From: Desulfurococcales archaeon
GTDB lineage: Archaea > Thermoproteota > Thermoprotei_A > Sulfolobales > AG1
Assembly: GCA_026990885.1 (NCBI GenBank)
Contig: JALXCO010000164.1
Location: forward strand, 1-5,752
Length of the DNA stretch: 5,752 bases
Reading direction: 5' to 3'
The translations under genes were made by a program, and so were the position numbers. The notes below the pieces were generated by a model, which saw only the letters and a list, made by a program, of their open reading frames with translations, was not told the origin of the DNA and ran no database searches. This document shows, piece by piece, positions 1 through 5,752 of this stretch (within the stretch, counting starts at the first letter, position 1; each line of letters starts with the position of its first letter).

Positions 1-2136
1 GCTTACGCTACTCTTCGGGAGGTCTACATCTATATATAGGTGCGCAGGAATAAACTTCTGCCTCGCACTATAGCTTATCTTAAATATGTTGACATGGAAG
101 TTAACCCTTATATTCAGGGGTTTAGCCACCTTGTCTAGGGTCTCCCTGCATCTAGCTAGCTCTAGATTGAGCCTGCTTTTAACCGTGTCTAGATGGCTTG
201 GTGGGAACAGATCCAGGAGTAGCGCGGCCAGAGACTTGAGGTCTATCCTGATAGACTCCTTGCTTACTGTATTCAGCTTACCCACAGTTAGCGCCTTATC
301 TATAAGCCTGTATAGGTGGTCGGAGAGTATAGACGACAGCTTATCTATATTGTATATGTAGATGAGGCTACCCTCCAGAATAGCCTTGTAGAGCTGCCTG
401 CCCAGGGAGCTACCAATCACGCCGCTGTCGAGAACCCTAAACAGTGTTTTCTTAGCCTTCTCATCAACCCTGTAGGCGTATTTGACGCCTAGATCGGTTA
501 GGAAATCCTTGATCAATCCCGCATCATCAACATACCTGTAGCCGTTATCGATCATCTCCCTCTTAATCGACTCCAAGGATCTTAAGCCGCTACCGCTGGA
601 CTTTATGATGTTCATAGCCAGCTCTATGGGGTCTGCCGAGCCCCCCTCAAAAGCCAGGAGTGTGTATGGGATCGGTATTATTGATCTTGTGGCAGAGATC
701 CTGCTTACTATATCAACAATCCTCGAAGTAGACTTCTTCTCATCTATATTGAGGAGAATAAAGCTCACATCAACACCCTCTGAATAGAGGTTGTCTATCG
801 CTGTATCTAGATCGTCATACTCGAAAGTCTTGGGGGTGAGCTCGGCAACAAGATACTTTAAGCCGGATCTAGAACCCCTAATCAGCCTACCGATCCTCTG
901 GTAAAACCTCAAGGGATTCTTCTTAACATCGGTCATGATGAGTAGCCTGGCCTCAGGCAGATCTATACCCTCCTCACCGACAAGGGTAGATATAATAACC
1001 GGGTAATCCCCCCTCGCTGCACCCCTAACAATCTCGAGCCTCCTATCCCTATCGACCCTGCCCACAAGCATTGCGATGCTCTCTGGATCGATGGAGAACT
1101 CGCTACATATAACCCTCTTAAACTCATGCGCAGTAGCAACCCTCGATGTAAAGATCATTACGGGGGACACATCGCTCAATCCGCTTGAGAACCCGTAGGC
1201 CCTCAGGACACTAATTAGTGCCCTAGCCTTATGGGAGGGCTCGGACCTCCTGCATAGCCTGTTGAACTCGTACCTATTATATATTAGGGATCTATCAACC
1301 ATCCTCCAGAAGCTCTCACAGAAAGCCTCCCTGCCATAGCTGATCAGTGTGCGCTCGAGAAACTTTATAGAGGCGAAATTCCCCTTAACAGACCCCGTGA
1401 ACAGCAGGTTATACACCTTGTCCTCGAGATCGTTCAGCTCCGAATCAAAGATATCCATAACAGCTCTAGGCGGGTTGAAGCCCTCATCTATCTCTCTAAG
1501 CCTCCTGAAATCGAAATGGAGATAGCTGACCCCGCCGAAAAGCCCCGAGAGCTCCGGGTCTAGAGAAGCCATCCTGGAGCTCGGGATAAGGGCCGTGAAG
1601 CCGACAACATGCCTGGGCTTGAGCTTGAGGATCATGTCTCTATAGGCTTGGTTACCGAATAGATGATGCACCTCATCAACCACAACCAGATCTATATCGA
1701 GATCGCTGGAGACACACTTCAAAGAGGTCTTGGGTGTAGACACAATAATCCTGGCCCCGCCATCCGAGAAAACACCACACCTACCCTCATAGTCCTTAAC
1801 GACAGCATCCCCAAAAATAGGCCTCCACACCTTCAGATACATCTGGTCACACAGAAACCTTGTGGGCTCAACAACAAGAACCCTCCCCGATCCACGGTAA
1901 ACACCCCACAAGAAGGCAACAAAACCCTCAACAAGAGTCTTGCCACTGCCTGTAGGCATCGATACAGCAATAAAGCACCTGCCACAGCTGTCTAGGGCAT
2001 CCATGATCTCTCTAGCTATATACCTTTGATACCCCCTAAGCCTCAGGCCTATAGATCTATTAACCCGCTCCTCATAGAGATCTACGGGGTCAACCCCTAT
2101 AAACAACCCCCAAAATAAATATAGAGCAACCAACAT
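1..2136 (-). CDS. Superfamily 2 DExH-box helicase (Hef/RIG-I- or XPB-like), C-terminus cut by window edge
   Basis: This is a predicted ATP-dependent nucleic-acid helicase or translocase; the frame stays open to position 1, giving 712 visible residues. Counting from the ATG at 2136, motifs appear in order: RGYQ at 34-37 (Q-motif-like), Walker A MPTGSGKT at 60-67, EPTR at 90-93 (Ia), STP at 133-135 (Ib), DEVHH at 154-158 (II), FTA at 180-182 (III), GEEGID at 387-392 (V) and QRIGRLIR at 413-420 (VI). The ATPase residues K66, D154, E155, R417 and R420 are all present. Between the two RecA domains, roughly residues 195-300 form a charged, apparently helical insertion, as known in Hef/FANCM and RIG-I-type helicases; motif VI also resembles XPB. 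About 290 residues after motif VI match no domain I recognise, and no ERCC4 nuclease motif is visible. A TTG at 2106 is an alternative start because a TATA-like box lies only about 2 bases upstream of the ATG. The exact subfamily is uncertain. Confidence 0.9.
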   Translation of the reverse strand, partial: MLVALYLFWGLFIGVDPVDLYEERVNRSIGLRLRGYQRYIAREIMDALDSCGRCFIAVSMPTGSGKTLVEGFVAFLWGVYRGSGRVLVVEPTRFLCDQMYLKVWRPIFGDAVVKDYEGRCGVFSDGGARIIVSTPKTSLKCVSSDLDIDLVVVDEVHHLFGNQAYRDMILKLKPRHVVGFTALIPSSRMASLDPELSGLFGGVSYLHFDFRRLREIDEGFNPPRAVMDIFDSELNDLEDKVYNLLFTGSVKGNFASIKFLERTLISYGREAFCESFWRMVDRSLIYNRYEFNRLCRRSEPSHKARALISVLRAYGFSSGLSDVSPVMIFTSRVATAHEFKRVICSEFSIDPESIAMLVGRVDRDRRLEIVRGAARGDYPVIISTLVGEEGIDLPEARLLIMTDVKKNPLRFYQRIGRLIRGSRSGLKYLVAELTPKTFEYDDLDTAIDNLYSEGVDVSFILLNIDEKKSTSRIVDIVSRISATRSIIPIPYTLLAFEGGSADPIELAMNIIKSSGSGLRSLESIKREMIDNGYRYVDDAGLIKDFLTDLGVKYAYRVDEKAKKTLFRVLDSGVIGSSLGRQLYKAILEGSLIYIYNIDKLSSILSDHLYRLIDKALTVGKLNTVSKESIRIDLKSLAALLLDLFPPSHLDTVKSRLNLELARCRETLDKVAKPLNIRVNFHVNIFKISYSARQKFIPAHLYIDVDLPKSSVS

Positions 2137-2137
2137 C

Positions 2138-2147
2138 TATATAAAAC
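2138..2147 (-). promoter_or_regulatory. TATA-like box for the helicase gene
   Basis: Read on the minus strand this is TTTTATATAG, a good match to the archaeal TATA consensus. It is preceded by GC-rich sequence rather than a clear purine BRE. Transcription in archaea usually begins about 25 bases from the TATA centre, which would fall near 2114-2118. That point is downstream of the ATG at 2136 and favours a leader-poor start at TTG 2106. The assignment is inferred from sequence only. Confidence 0.45.
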
Positions 2148-2177
2148 ACGCGCAGAAACACGTAGCACAGCGCACAT

Positions 2178-2202
2178 CAATAAACAAACAAGGGAAAAGA
2201 AC
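2178..2202 (-). terminator. Pyrimidine-rich tract, possible terminator of the small helical-protein gene
   Basis: On the minus strand this stretch reads as T- and C-rich runs (TTCTTTTCCCTTGTTTGTTT), starting about 52 bases after the stop codon at 2255. Archaeal polymerase often terminates at oligo-T runs without a hairpin, so this is a plausible end for the 2255-2761 transcript. The remainder of the spacer 2137-2254 shows nothing else I can assign. Confidence 0.35.
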
Positions 2203-2254
2203 ATAGAGACCTGATTAAACCCAAACTCGAACAGATATGCATGCGGAATGGATG

Positions 2255-2761
2255 CTACCCTGATATAGAGCTATATATCTTCATCAGCCTACTCATAAGA
2301 TCCTCAGCAAGCCTTAGAGCCTCACTATCATCGACGAAACCGGCAAGCTCTGGCGTATCGTAGAACGCGCTATAAAGCCTGAATACGTCTCCCCTCATAC
2401 TATCTAGTTCTTCAATGGCATCGACATACCGCTTATCGATCCCGTACCTCAAACCTATATCCTTCAGCCTCCTAACCACCTTGGCCACATTACTCGTTGC
2501 AACCCTAATCGTATAGTCGCTATCAACATACCCCAGTCTCTGGAGCTCGGGCAATACTGATGAATCGCTCAGTATATATCTAACCACAGCAATAGCAACC
2601 AGGCTCTTCCACGCTCTAAAAACCATGCTGTAAGCCCCTCGCCTATCTTCTCTAGCCACACGCCCTCTATACCCATCGATCGCCTCTTGAAACACCCTTC
2701 TGTGTTTCTGGTACTCCCTACCTATATATAGATCAGCACTGTACCCATCCTCCACAGCCAT
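2255..2761 (-). CDS. Small all-helical protein, possibly PaREP1-like
   Basis: This gene encodes about 168 residues, rich in Arg, Leu, Tyr and acidic residues, with no signal peptide, membrane segment or cysteines. It looks wholly helical. A helix near residues 43-63 carries the pattern YSMVFRAWKSLVAIAVVRYI, which resembles the substrate-less 'AWK-AL' helix of archaeal PaREP1 and related HEPN-like families. That resemblance is by eye and weak; no RX4-6H catalytic HEPN motif is visible. I chose the ATG at 2761 over the GTG codons at 2779-2782 because a GGAGGT site lies 8 bases upstream of the ATG and inside the longer version. It is divergent from the gene at 2865 and shares its promoter region. 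It lies upstream of the helicase in the same direction but across a 118-base gap with its own promoter, so a shared operon is unlikely. Function is unknown. Confidence 0.8.
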   Translation of the reverse strand: MAVEDGYSADLYIGREYQKHRRVFQEAIDGYRGRVAREDRRGAYSMVFRAWKSLVAIAVVRYILSDSSVLPELQRLGYVDSDYTIRVATSNVAKVVRRLKDIGLRYGIDKRYVDAIEELDSMRGDVFRLYSAFYDTPELAGFVDDSEALRLAEDLMSRLMKIYSSISG

Positions 2762-2769
2762 GGCGGGGG

Positions 2770-2775
2770 ACCTCC
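2770..2775 (-). promoter_or_regulatory. Shine-Dalgarno site GGAGGT fixing the start of the 2255-2761 gene
   Basis: The minus strand reads GGAGGT, then 8 bases, then ATG at 2761. This is ideal spacing for pairing with the 16S rRNA 3' end. Because the site lies inside the longer GTG-initiated reading frame, it argues that the longer N-terminus is not translated. Confidence 0.7.
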
Positions 2776-2794
2776 ACACCACTTAATTCTGTAT

Positions 2795-2812
2795 TTCAGC
2801 TAGCTACCTGAA
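2795..2812. promoter_or_regulatory. Near-perfect 18-nt palindrome in divergent promoter, candidate operator
   Basis: The sequence TTCAGCTAGCTACCTGAA pairs with its own reverse complement at 8 of 9 positions; the only mismatch is C2800 against C2807. It sits near the middle of the 103-base gap between the start codons at 2761 and 2865. It would overlap or flank the initiation site of the minus-strand gene and lie just upstream of the plus-strand TATA-like element. Such symmetry suits a dimeric helix-turn-helix regulator. This is inference from position and symmetry; no second copy was seen in the window. Confidence 0.4.
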
Positions 2813-2820
2813 TAACTAAA

Positions 2821-2828
2821 ACTATATT
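2821..2828 (+). promoter_or_regulatory. TATA-like element for the 2865-3296 gene
   Basis: ACTATATT follows an A-rich stretch (CTAAA) that could act as a BRE. A start point about 25 bases from its centre would lie near 2849-2851, just downstream of the ATG at 2847 but upstream of the ATG at 2865. This supports the shorter protein. Confidence 0.35.
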
Positions 2829-2848
2829 CTCTCTATCTATTTCTATAT

Positions 2849-2854
2849 GAGGTG
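2849..2854 (+). promoter_or_regulatory. Shine-Dalgarno site GAGGTG deciding the start at 2865
   Basis: GAGGTG is followed by 10 bases and then ATG at 2865. The site overlaps the upstream in-frame ATG at 2847, which has no ribosome site of its own. The protein therefore more likely begins MIIIVRG than MRCYISM. Confidence 0.5.
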
Positions 2855-2864
2855 CTATATATCC

Positions 2865-3296
2865 ATGATTATTATAGTGAGAGGAAACCTCGAGCCCAGA
2901 GGGGACGATATAGTCCTGAGGGTTAACGAGGACGATATATGGGACCGTGTGGAGGTCCCCCCAAACTCCAAGGTTTCCGGGCTAGCCATCTCAACACCCC
3001 ACGGATGCATCATTGTTGTCGGCATAGACATACTTGTCGGTGGGGACAGGGTTCTCCTAACATCGTTCCACGACCCCCTGGATCCCGAGACTCTCAAGAT
3101 CGTTGAGAGAATATCCGAGCTGAAGAAGATAAAGGTCTCTATAGGCGATCAGGTCGTGTCTGAATACACACTAAGTGAAGACGACATAAAGAAGGTGGAG
3201 TATGTGGCTGGAAAAACCAAGGAGTGCAGCCAGATGCAGGATAAGCCTGTGGAGATGGATAAAGCGATCGAGTGGTTCATAGAGAACTTCTCCTAG
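2865..3296 (+). CDS. Hypothetical protein, about 143 residues, no recognised family
   Basis: I do not recognise this protein. Its N-terminal two thirds alternate short hydrophobic beta-like stretches (MIIIVRG, GCIIVVGIDILVGG, RVLLTSF) with acidic turns, suggesting a compact beta-rich domain. Residues from about 75 onward are charged and probably helical (PETLKIVERISELKKIK), ending in an amphipathic tail AIEWFIENFS. There is no signal peptide, membrane span, zinc-binding cluster or catalytic motif. The start follows the GAGGTG site at 2849; a start at 2847 would add six residues. It is the only plus-strand gene here, transcribed divergently from the helical-protein gene and converging on the DUF434 gene. 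Codon choice (AGG, ATA, GAG) matches its neighbours, so it looks native and translated. Function cannot be assigned. Confidence 0.75.
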   Translation: MIIIVRGNLEPRGDDIVLRVNEDDIWDRVEVPPNSKVSGLAISTPHGCIIVVGIDILVGGDRVLLTSFHDPLDPETLKIVERISELKKIKVSIGDQVVSEYTLSEDDIKKVEYVAGKTKECSQMQDKPVEMDKAIEWFIENFS

Positions 3297-3332
3297 ACAG
3301 CAAACATATATTTCAGCGATTAAAATAATTTA

Positions 3333-3366
3333 TCTCGGAGGGCCCGCTCCCCCGACCCATCCGAGG
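3333..3366 (-). terminator. GC-rich hairpin between convergent genes, candidate terminator or structured RNA element
   Basis: CTCGGA (3334-3339) pairs perfectly with TCCGAG (3360-3365). The stem extends inward through GGG (3340-3342) with CCC (3356-3358), leaving one bulged A at 3359 and a 13-base loop; T3333-G3366 adds a wobble pair. In the minus direction it begins 15 bases after the DUF434 stop codon and is followed by an AT-rich stretch containing TATTTTAAT. It could therefore end that transcript and block read-through from either side. Archaea rarely need hairpins to terminate, so a small structured RNA is also possible. The rest of the spacer 3297-3332 is plain AT-rich sequence. Confidence 0.4.
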
Positions 3367-3380
3367 ATGAGCTGTAGCGA

Positions 3381-4130
3381 CTATGAGGATGCGGGTCTTG
3401 AGGCGGGCCACACCTGCCCTCTATCCTCAAGTTCCTTCAGAGCGTTATATATGGTTTTATCTATGTTTTCGGGCCTAGCCCTCTCTATAGCTATCTGCGG
3501 GAGATCTATTATCCTGTCGGCCCTCTCAATAATAACTATATCGCTTGTCGAAACCACGGAGGTCCCCCTATACTTATCCAGCAAACCCATAATCTCCACG
3601 TCAGTCTTCCCGCAGGTCTTCCCCTCCGCATCGATCCCTCTAGCTCCGAGAGATGAAAGGAATAGATTCAGTATCTTACCGCTCCAAGAGACAGACCTAT
3701 CAATCAACCCAACCACCCTTGCCGGGGAGTACTCGGTGATTATAGAGCCTATATCATCGATCAACCCAACCAGATGCTCATCAAACCTAACCCATCCACG
3801 GGACCCCTCAACATCCCTAACCACACCGTCGTCGCACAGGTAGACGCACTCGCCCATGTATGTTGCCAGTATTGTTGTTAGGGTGTTGAGGAGATCTATT
3901 ATCAGGAGGTCCCCCTCAATCATCGATCCCGAAACGATCTTACCCCTCGTTCTAGACGCATAGCTGTAGCTGTGGACACACCTATATAGAAGGGACCTCT
4001 GCCTCCTCGAGAGGCCGTATCTAGAGACAACAAGGTCTAGGGAGGACCTCTGGCTGTAGCCGCGATCCAGGAGATACCTGTAGTCTATAGAGGCCTCGAT
4101 AAAGGCCTCATCAACTATGCATCTGGGCAT
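3381..4130 (-). CDS. DUF434/DUF5616 family protein with PIN/NYN-like acidic residues
   Basis: This is a 249-residue cytosolic protein of a largely archaeal family of unknown function. Residues 8-60 match the DUF434 pattern: DYRYLLDRGYSQRSSLDLV, then RYGLSRRQRSLLYRCV. From about 70 the second domain follows (DUF5616-type): a strand LLIIDLLNTL with D79 and N82, the pattern CDDGVVRD at 99-106, LIDRSVSWSG at 142-151, and STSD at 194-197. Relatives usually read IDGYNVLI at the first strand, so LLNTL is a variant that keeps Asp and Asn. The spaced acidic residues (D79, D100/D101, D106, D144, D197) at strand ends recall PIN/NYN nucleases; nuclease activity is my inference, not established. The last 12 residues are a loose Pro/Ser/Ala tail. 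The ATG overlaps the end of the AlaRS gene by 20 bases, with GGAGG directly abutting it, so translation is probably coupled to AlaRS. Confidence 0.85.
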   Translation of the reverse strand: MPRCIVDEAFIEASIDYRYLLDRGYSQRSSLDLVVSRYGLSRRQRSLLYRCVHSYSYASRTRGKIVSGSMIEGDLLIIDLLNTLTTILATYMGECVYLCDDGVVRDVEGSRGWVRFDEHLVGLIDDIGSIITEYSPARVVGLIDRSVSWSGKILNLFLSSLGARGIDAEGKTCGKTDVEIMGLLDKYRGTSVVSTSDIVIIERADRIIDLPQIAIERARPENIDKTIYNALKELEDRGQVWPASRPASS

Positions 4131-5752
4131 CCTCCAGAAACCCTGTGAGGGACCTCAGCACCTCTCTGCTGCTTGAGCCTACAACCCCGGAAGCGTGGTC
4201 GGGCCTCCCACCGCCCTTCCCTCCGAGGCTCGATGCTAGGGAGGCCATGAGGTCCCTGGCCGATACCCTGTCTAGGAGGTCCCTTGATACGGAGATCTCA
4301 ACCATGGTTCTCTCGCCTCTGGGCACCAGCATGATCCCGATGGATCTCTCCATGCCAGTGACTTTCTTAAGGATCTCTCTACCTATAGAGATCTCGGGAG
4401 GATCTATTACCGGGATAACCCTTACCCCGCCTACTCTGATCGCGATCTTATCAATACCATCCAGGAAGCTACTGATCCACTGAGACCTGTATTTAGAGAT
4501 CACAGACTCCATATCCCTAACCTGCCTAATCAACCCCTCCACCCTGGCCCTCAGCTCGCTTATAGATCCTGACTTCAGGGCTTCCATAACGGGTTTAAGA
4601 GATCTATACTCCCTACCGTACTCCTCAGCGATCCTTGAGCCAGCAACATACTCGAACCTAACAACCCCATCGGCTATCTTGGATACATTAACTATCTTCA
4701 CGCCACCAACCTCGCCAGTGTTTCTAACGTGGGTTCCGTAGCAGGCCTCGGCATCCCATCCAGGGATCTCAACTATCCTCAAAACCCTCGTGTCGGGGAC
4801 CCCGCCCTGATAGATCTTCAGACCGAACCTCGATTCAGCATCGTATCTATCGAGGCTGTGTATAACTACGCTCCTCCTCTGATCCACAACCATGTTGGCG
4901 AGCTCCTCTATCTTGGCCAGCTCGCTCTCGCTCGGCAGCCTGTAGTGGGTGACGTCTAGCCTGCCCTTAAACTCTGTTTTCTCTGCACCCGCCTGCCATA
5001 TGTGGTCCCCGAAAACGCTCCTTATGGCGGCGAGGACGATATGTGTGGCTGTGTGGTGCCTCATGATCCTGAACCTCCTCTCCCAATCTATAGATCCCCT
5101 GACCGTGATGGATTCCGCGTATCCATCGATCTCTAGGGGCCTATCCAGCTTGTGGAGCACTACATCGCCTACCTTAACTACATCTACAACCCTGTAGCTT
5201 TTCGAGCCTACAGTGATCTCGCCGACATCATGGATCTGCCCGCCAGCTGTGGGGTAGAAGCATGTTGAGTCTAGAATAAGCCACCCGTCTCTGAAGCCAA
5301 GGATTCTGGCAGTGAACTCCCTCATGTAGGGATCCTCGTGATACAGCCTCCTTGTTGGAGGGAACTTACTGGCCCACTCCCTAAGGCTTCTATCGAGATC
5401 CTCACCCCTACCACCCTTTATTGGAGTGGACGCGTGTCTCGAAGCAACCAGCGAGTAGAAGTTTCTCGGTATCTCTACCTTAACCCCCCTCCTGGAGAGC
5501 TCGGCCTCAATTATCTCTGGGGGTATGCCGTGGGAGTCGTATATCTCTATGAGCGAGTCCAGATCGAGGCTGCGCCTAAGGTATCTAGCAACTATCGTTG
5601 GAGCCTTGGAGATTAGGTTTCTGAACTTCTCCTCCTCTATATCTATGATCTCCGCTATGTAGCTTCTGTTCCTCTCTATACTCCTGTATAGGGGTCCCCA
5701 CCTGTCGATCTGGAGCTTAACTAGATCGGATAGAGCTACATCAGAGCCGAGG
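4111..5752 (-). CDS. alaS: Alanyl-tRNA synthetase, archaeal type, N-terminus cut by window edge
   Basis: This enzyme charges tRNA-Ala with alanine and removes misattached serine or glycine. The visible part is 546 residues, the C-terminal portion of a protein usually near 900; the catalytic motifs 1-3 lie beyond the edge. Numbering from the edge, residues 60-110 hold the archaeal AlaRS linker (YDSHGIPPEI, then RNFYSLVASRH). The editing domain follows with FYPTAGGQ at 165-172, the zinc-type HTATH at 233-237, and C337 with GTH at 339-341, so all four metal ligands are present. A coiled segment lies at about 380-425. The C-Ala domain contains IAIRVGG and the glycine loop GGKGGGRPDHASG at 510-522. 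The in-frame ATG at 5325 is internal, since the upstream frame is open and clearly homologous (LYHEDPYMREF). The stop is TGA at 4111, overlapping the DUF434 start. Subfamily assignment is firm from the motifs. Confidence 0.97.
   Translation of the reverse strand, partial: LGSDVALSDLVKLQIDRWGPLYRSIERNRSYIAEIIDIEEEKFRNLISKAPTIVARYLRRSLDLDSLIEIYDSHGIPPEIIEAELSRRGVKVEIPRNFYSLVASRHASTPIKGGRGEDLDRSLREWASKFPPTRRLYHEDPYMREFTARILGFRDGWLILDSTCFYPTAGGQIHDVGEITVGSKSYRVVDVVKVGDVVLHKLDRPLEIDGYAESITVRGSIDWERRFRIMRHHTATHIVLAAIRSVFGDHIWQAGAEKTEFKGRLDVTHYRLPSESELAKIEELANMVVDQRRSVVIHSLDRYDAESRFGLKIYQGGVPDTRVLRIVEIPGWDAEACYGTHVRNTGEVGGVKIVNVSKIADGVVRFEYVAGSRIAEEYGREYRSLKPVMEALKSGSISELRARVEGLIRQVRDMESVISKYRSQWISSFLDGIDKIAIRVGGVRVIPVIDPPEISIGREILKKVTGMERSIGIMLVPRGERTMVEISVSRDLLDRVSARDLMASLASSLGGKGGGRPDHASGVVGSSSREVLRSLTGFLEDAQMHS

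Noticed and set aside
1663..1995. 110-residue plus-strand reading frame
   Set aside because: It lies antisense across helicase motifs Walker A to II and has no recognisable features of its own.
2262..2279. AT-rich inverted repeat GATATA...TATATC at the end of the helical-protein gene
   Set aside because: It is short, weak and within coding sequence; such tatata words are common throughout this window.
2137..2782. Helicase plus HEPN-like neighbour as a defence cassette
   Set aside because: The genes are 118 bases apart with a separate promoter and likely terminator, the small protein lacks the catalytic HEPN RX4-6H motif, and no other defence genes are present.
2855..3097. 80-residue minus-strand reading frame
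   Set aside because: It is antisense to the plus-strand hypothetical gene, which has the better ribosome site, codon use and length.
3355..3405. Possible C/D-box guide RNA (AGGATGA and ATGAGGA resemble C boxes)
   Set aside because: There are no proper CTGA D boxes and the spacing between boxes is too short for a guide; it mostly overlaps the DUF434 coding end.
3367..3843. 158-residue plus-strand reading frame
   Set aside because: It is antisense to the DUF434 gene, whose homology is clear; the composition is Ser/Thr/Leu-rich as expected for a shadow frame.
5323..5325. ATG as the start of a 404-residue AlaX-like editing protein
   Set aside because: The frame stays open upstream to the window edge and the upstream residues (YDSHGIPPEI, LYHEDPYM) match full-length archaeal AlaRS, so this is an internal methionine.

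Overview
The window most likely comes from a hyperthermophilic archaeon of the Thermoproteota (crenarchaeal) type. The evidence is arginine coded almost only by AGG/AGA, heavy use of ATA for isoleucine, short AT-rich promoters with TATA-like boxes, purine-rich GGAGG/GAGGTG ribosome sites, an archaeal-type alanyl-tRNA synthetase, and a DUF434 family protein, a family typical of archaea. I see no tRNA, rRNA, insertion sequence or CRISPR array.

Layout. (1) Positions 1-2136, minus strand: most of a large superfamily 2 DExH helicase that runs off the left edge. (2) About 2137-2254: an intergenic stretch with a TATA-like box for the helicase and a pyrimidine-rich tract that may end transcription of the next gene. 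(3) 2255-2761, minus: a small all-helical protein, possibly PaREP1-like. (4) 2762-2864: a divergent promoter region centred on a near-perfect 18-nt palindrome. (5) 2865-3296, plus: an unrecognised protein of about 143 residues, the only plus-strand gene. (6) 3297-3380: a convergent spacer with a strong GC-rich hairpin in AT-rich surroundings. (7) 3381-4130, minus: a DUF434/DUF5616-type protein with a PIN/NYN-like pattern of acidic residues. (8) 4111-5752, minus: the C-terminal 546 residues of alanyl-tRNA synthetase, which runs off the right edge and overlaps the DUF434 gene by 20 bases.

The AlaRS and DUF434 genes look like one transcription unit with translational coupling. The helicase has complete SF2 motifs, a helical insertion between its two RecA domains as in Hef/RIG-I-type enzymes, and about 290 C-terminal residues that I cannot assign. 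The two small divergent genes are the least explained part of the window. Their shared control region holds the clearest candidate regulatory site. I found no convincing new multi-gene system; the leads are individual loci rather than a cassette.
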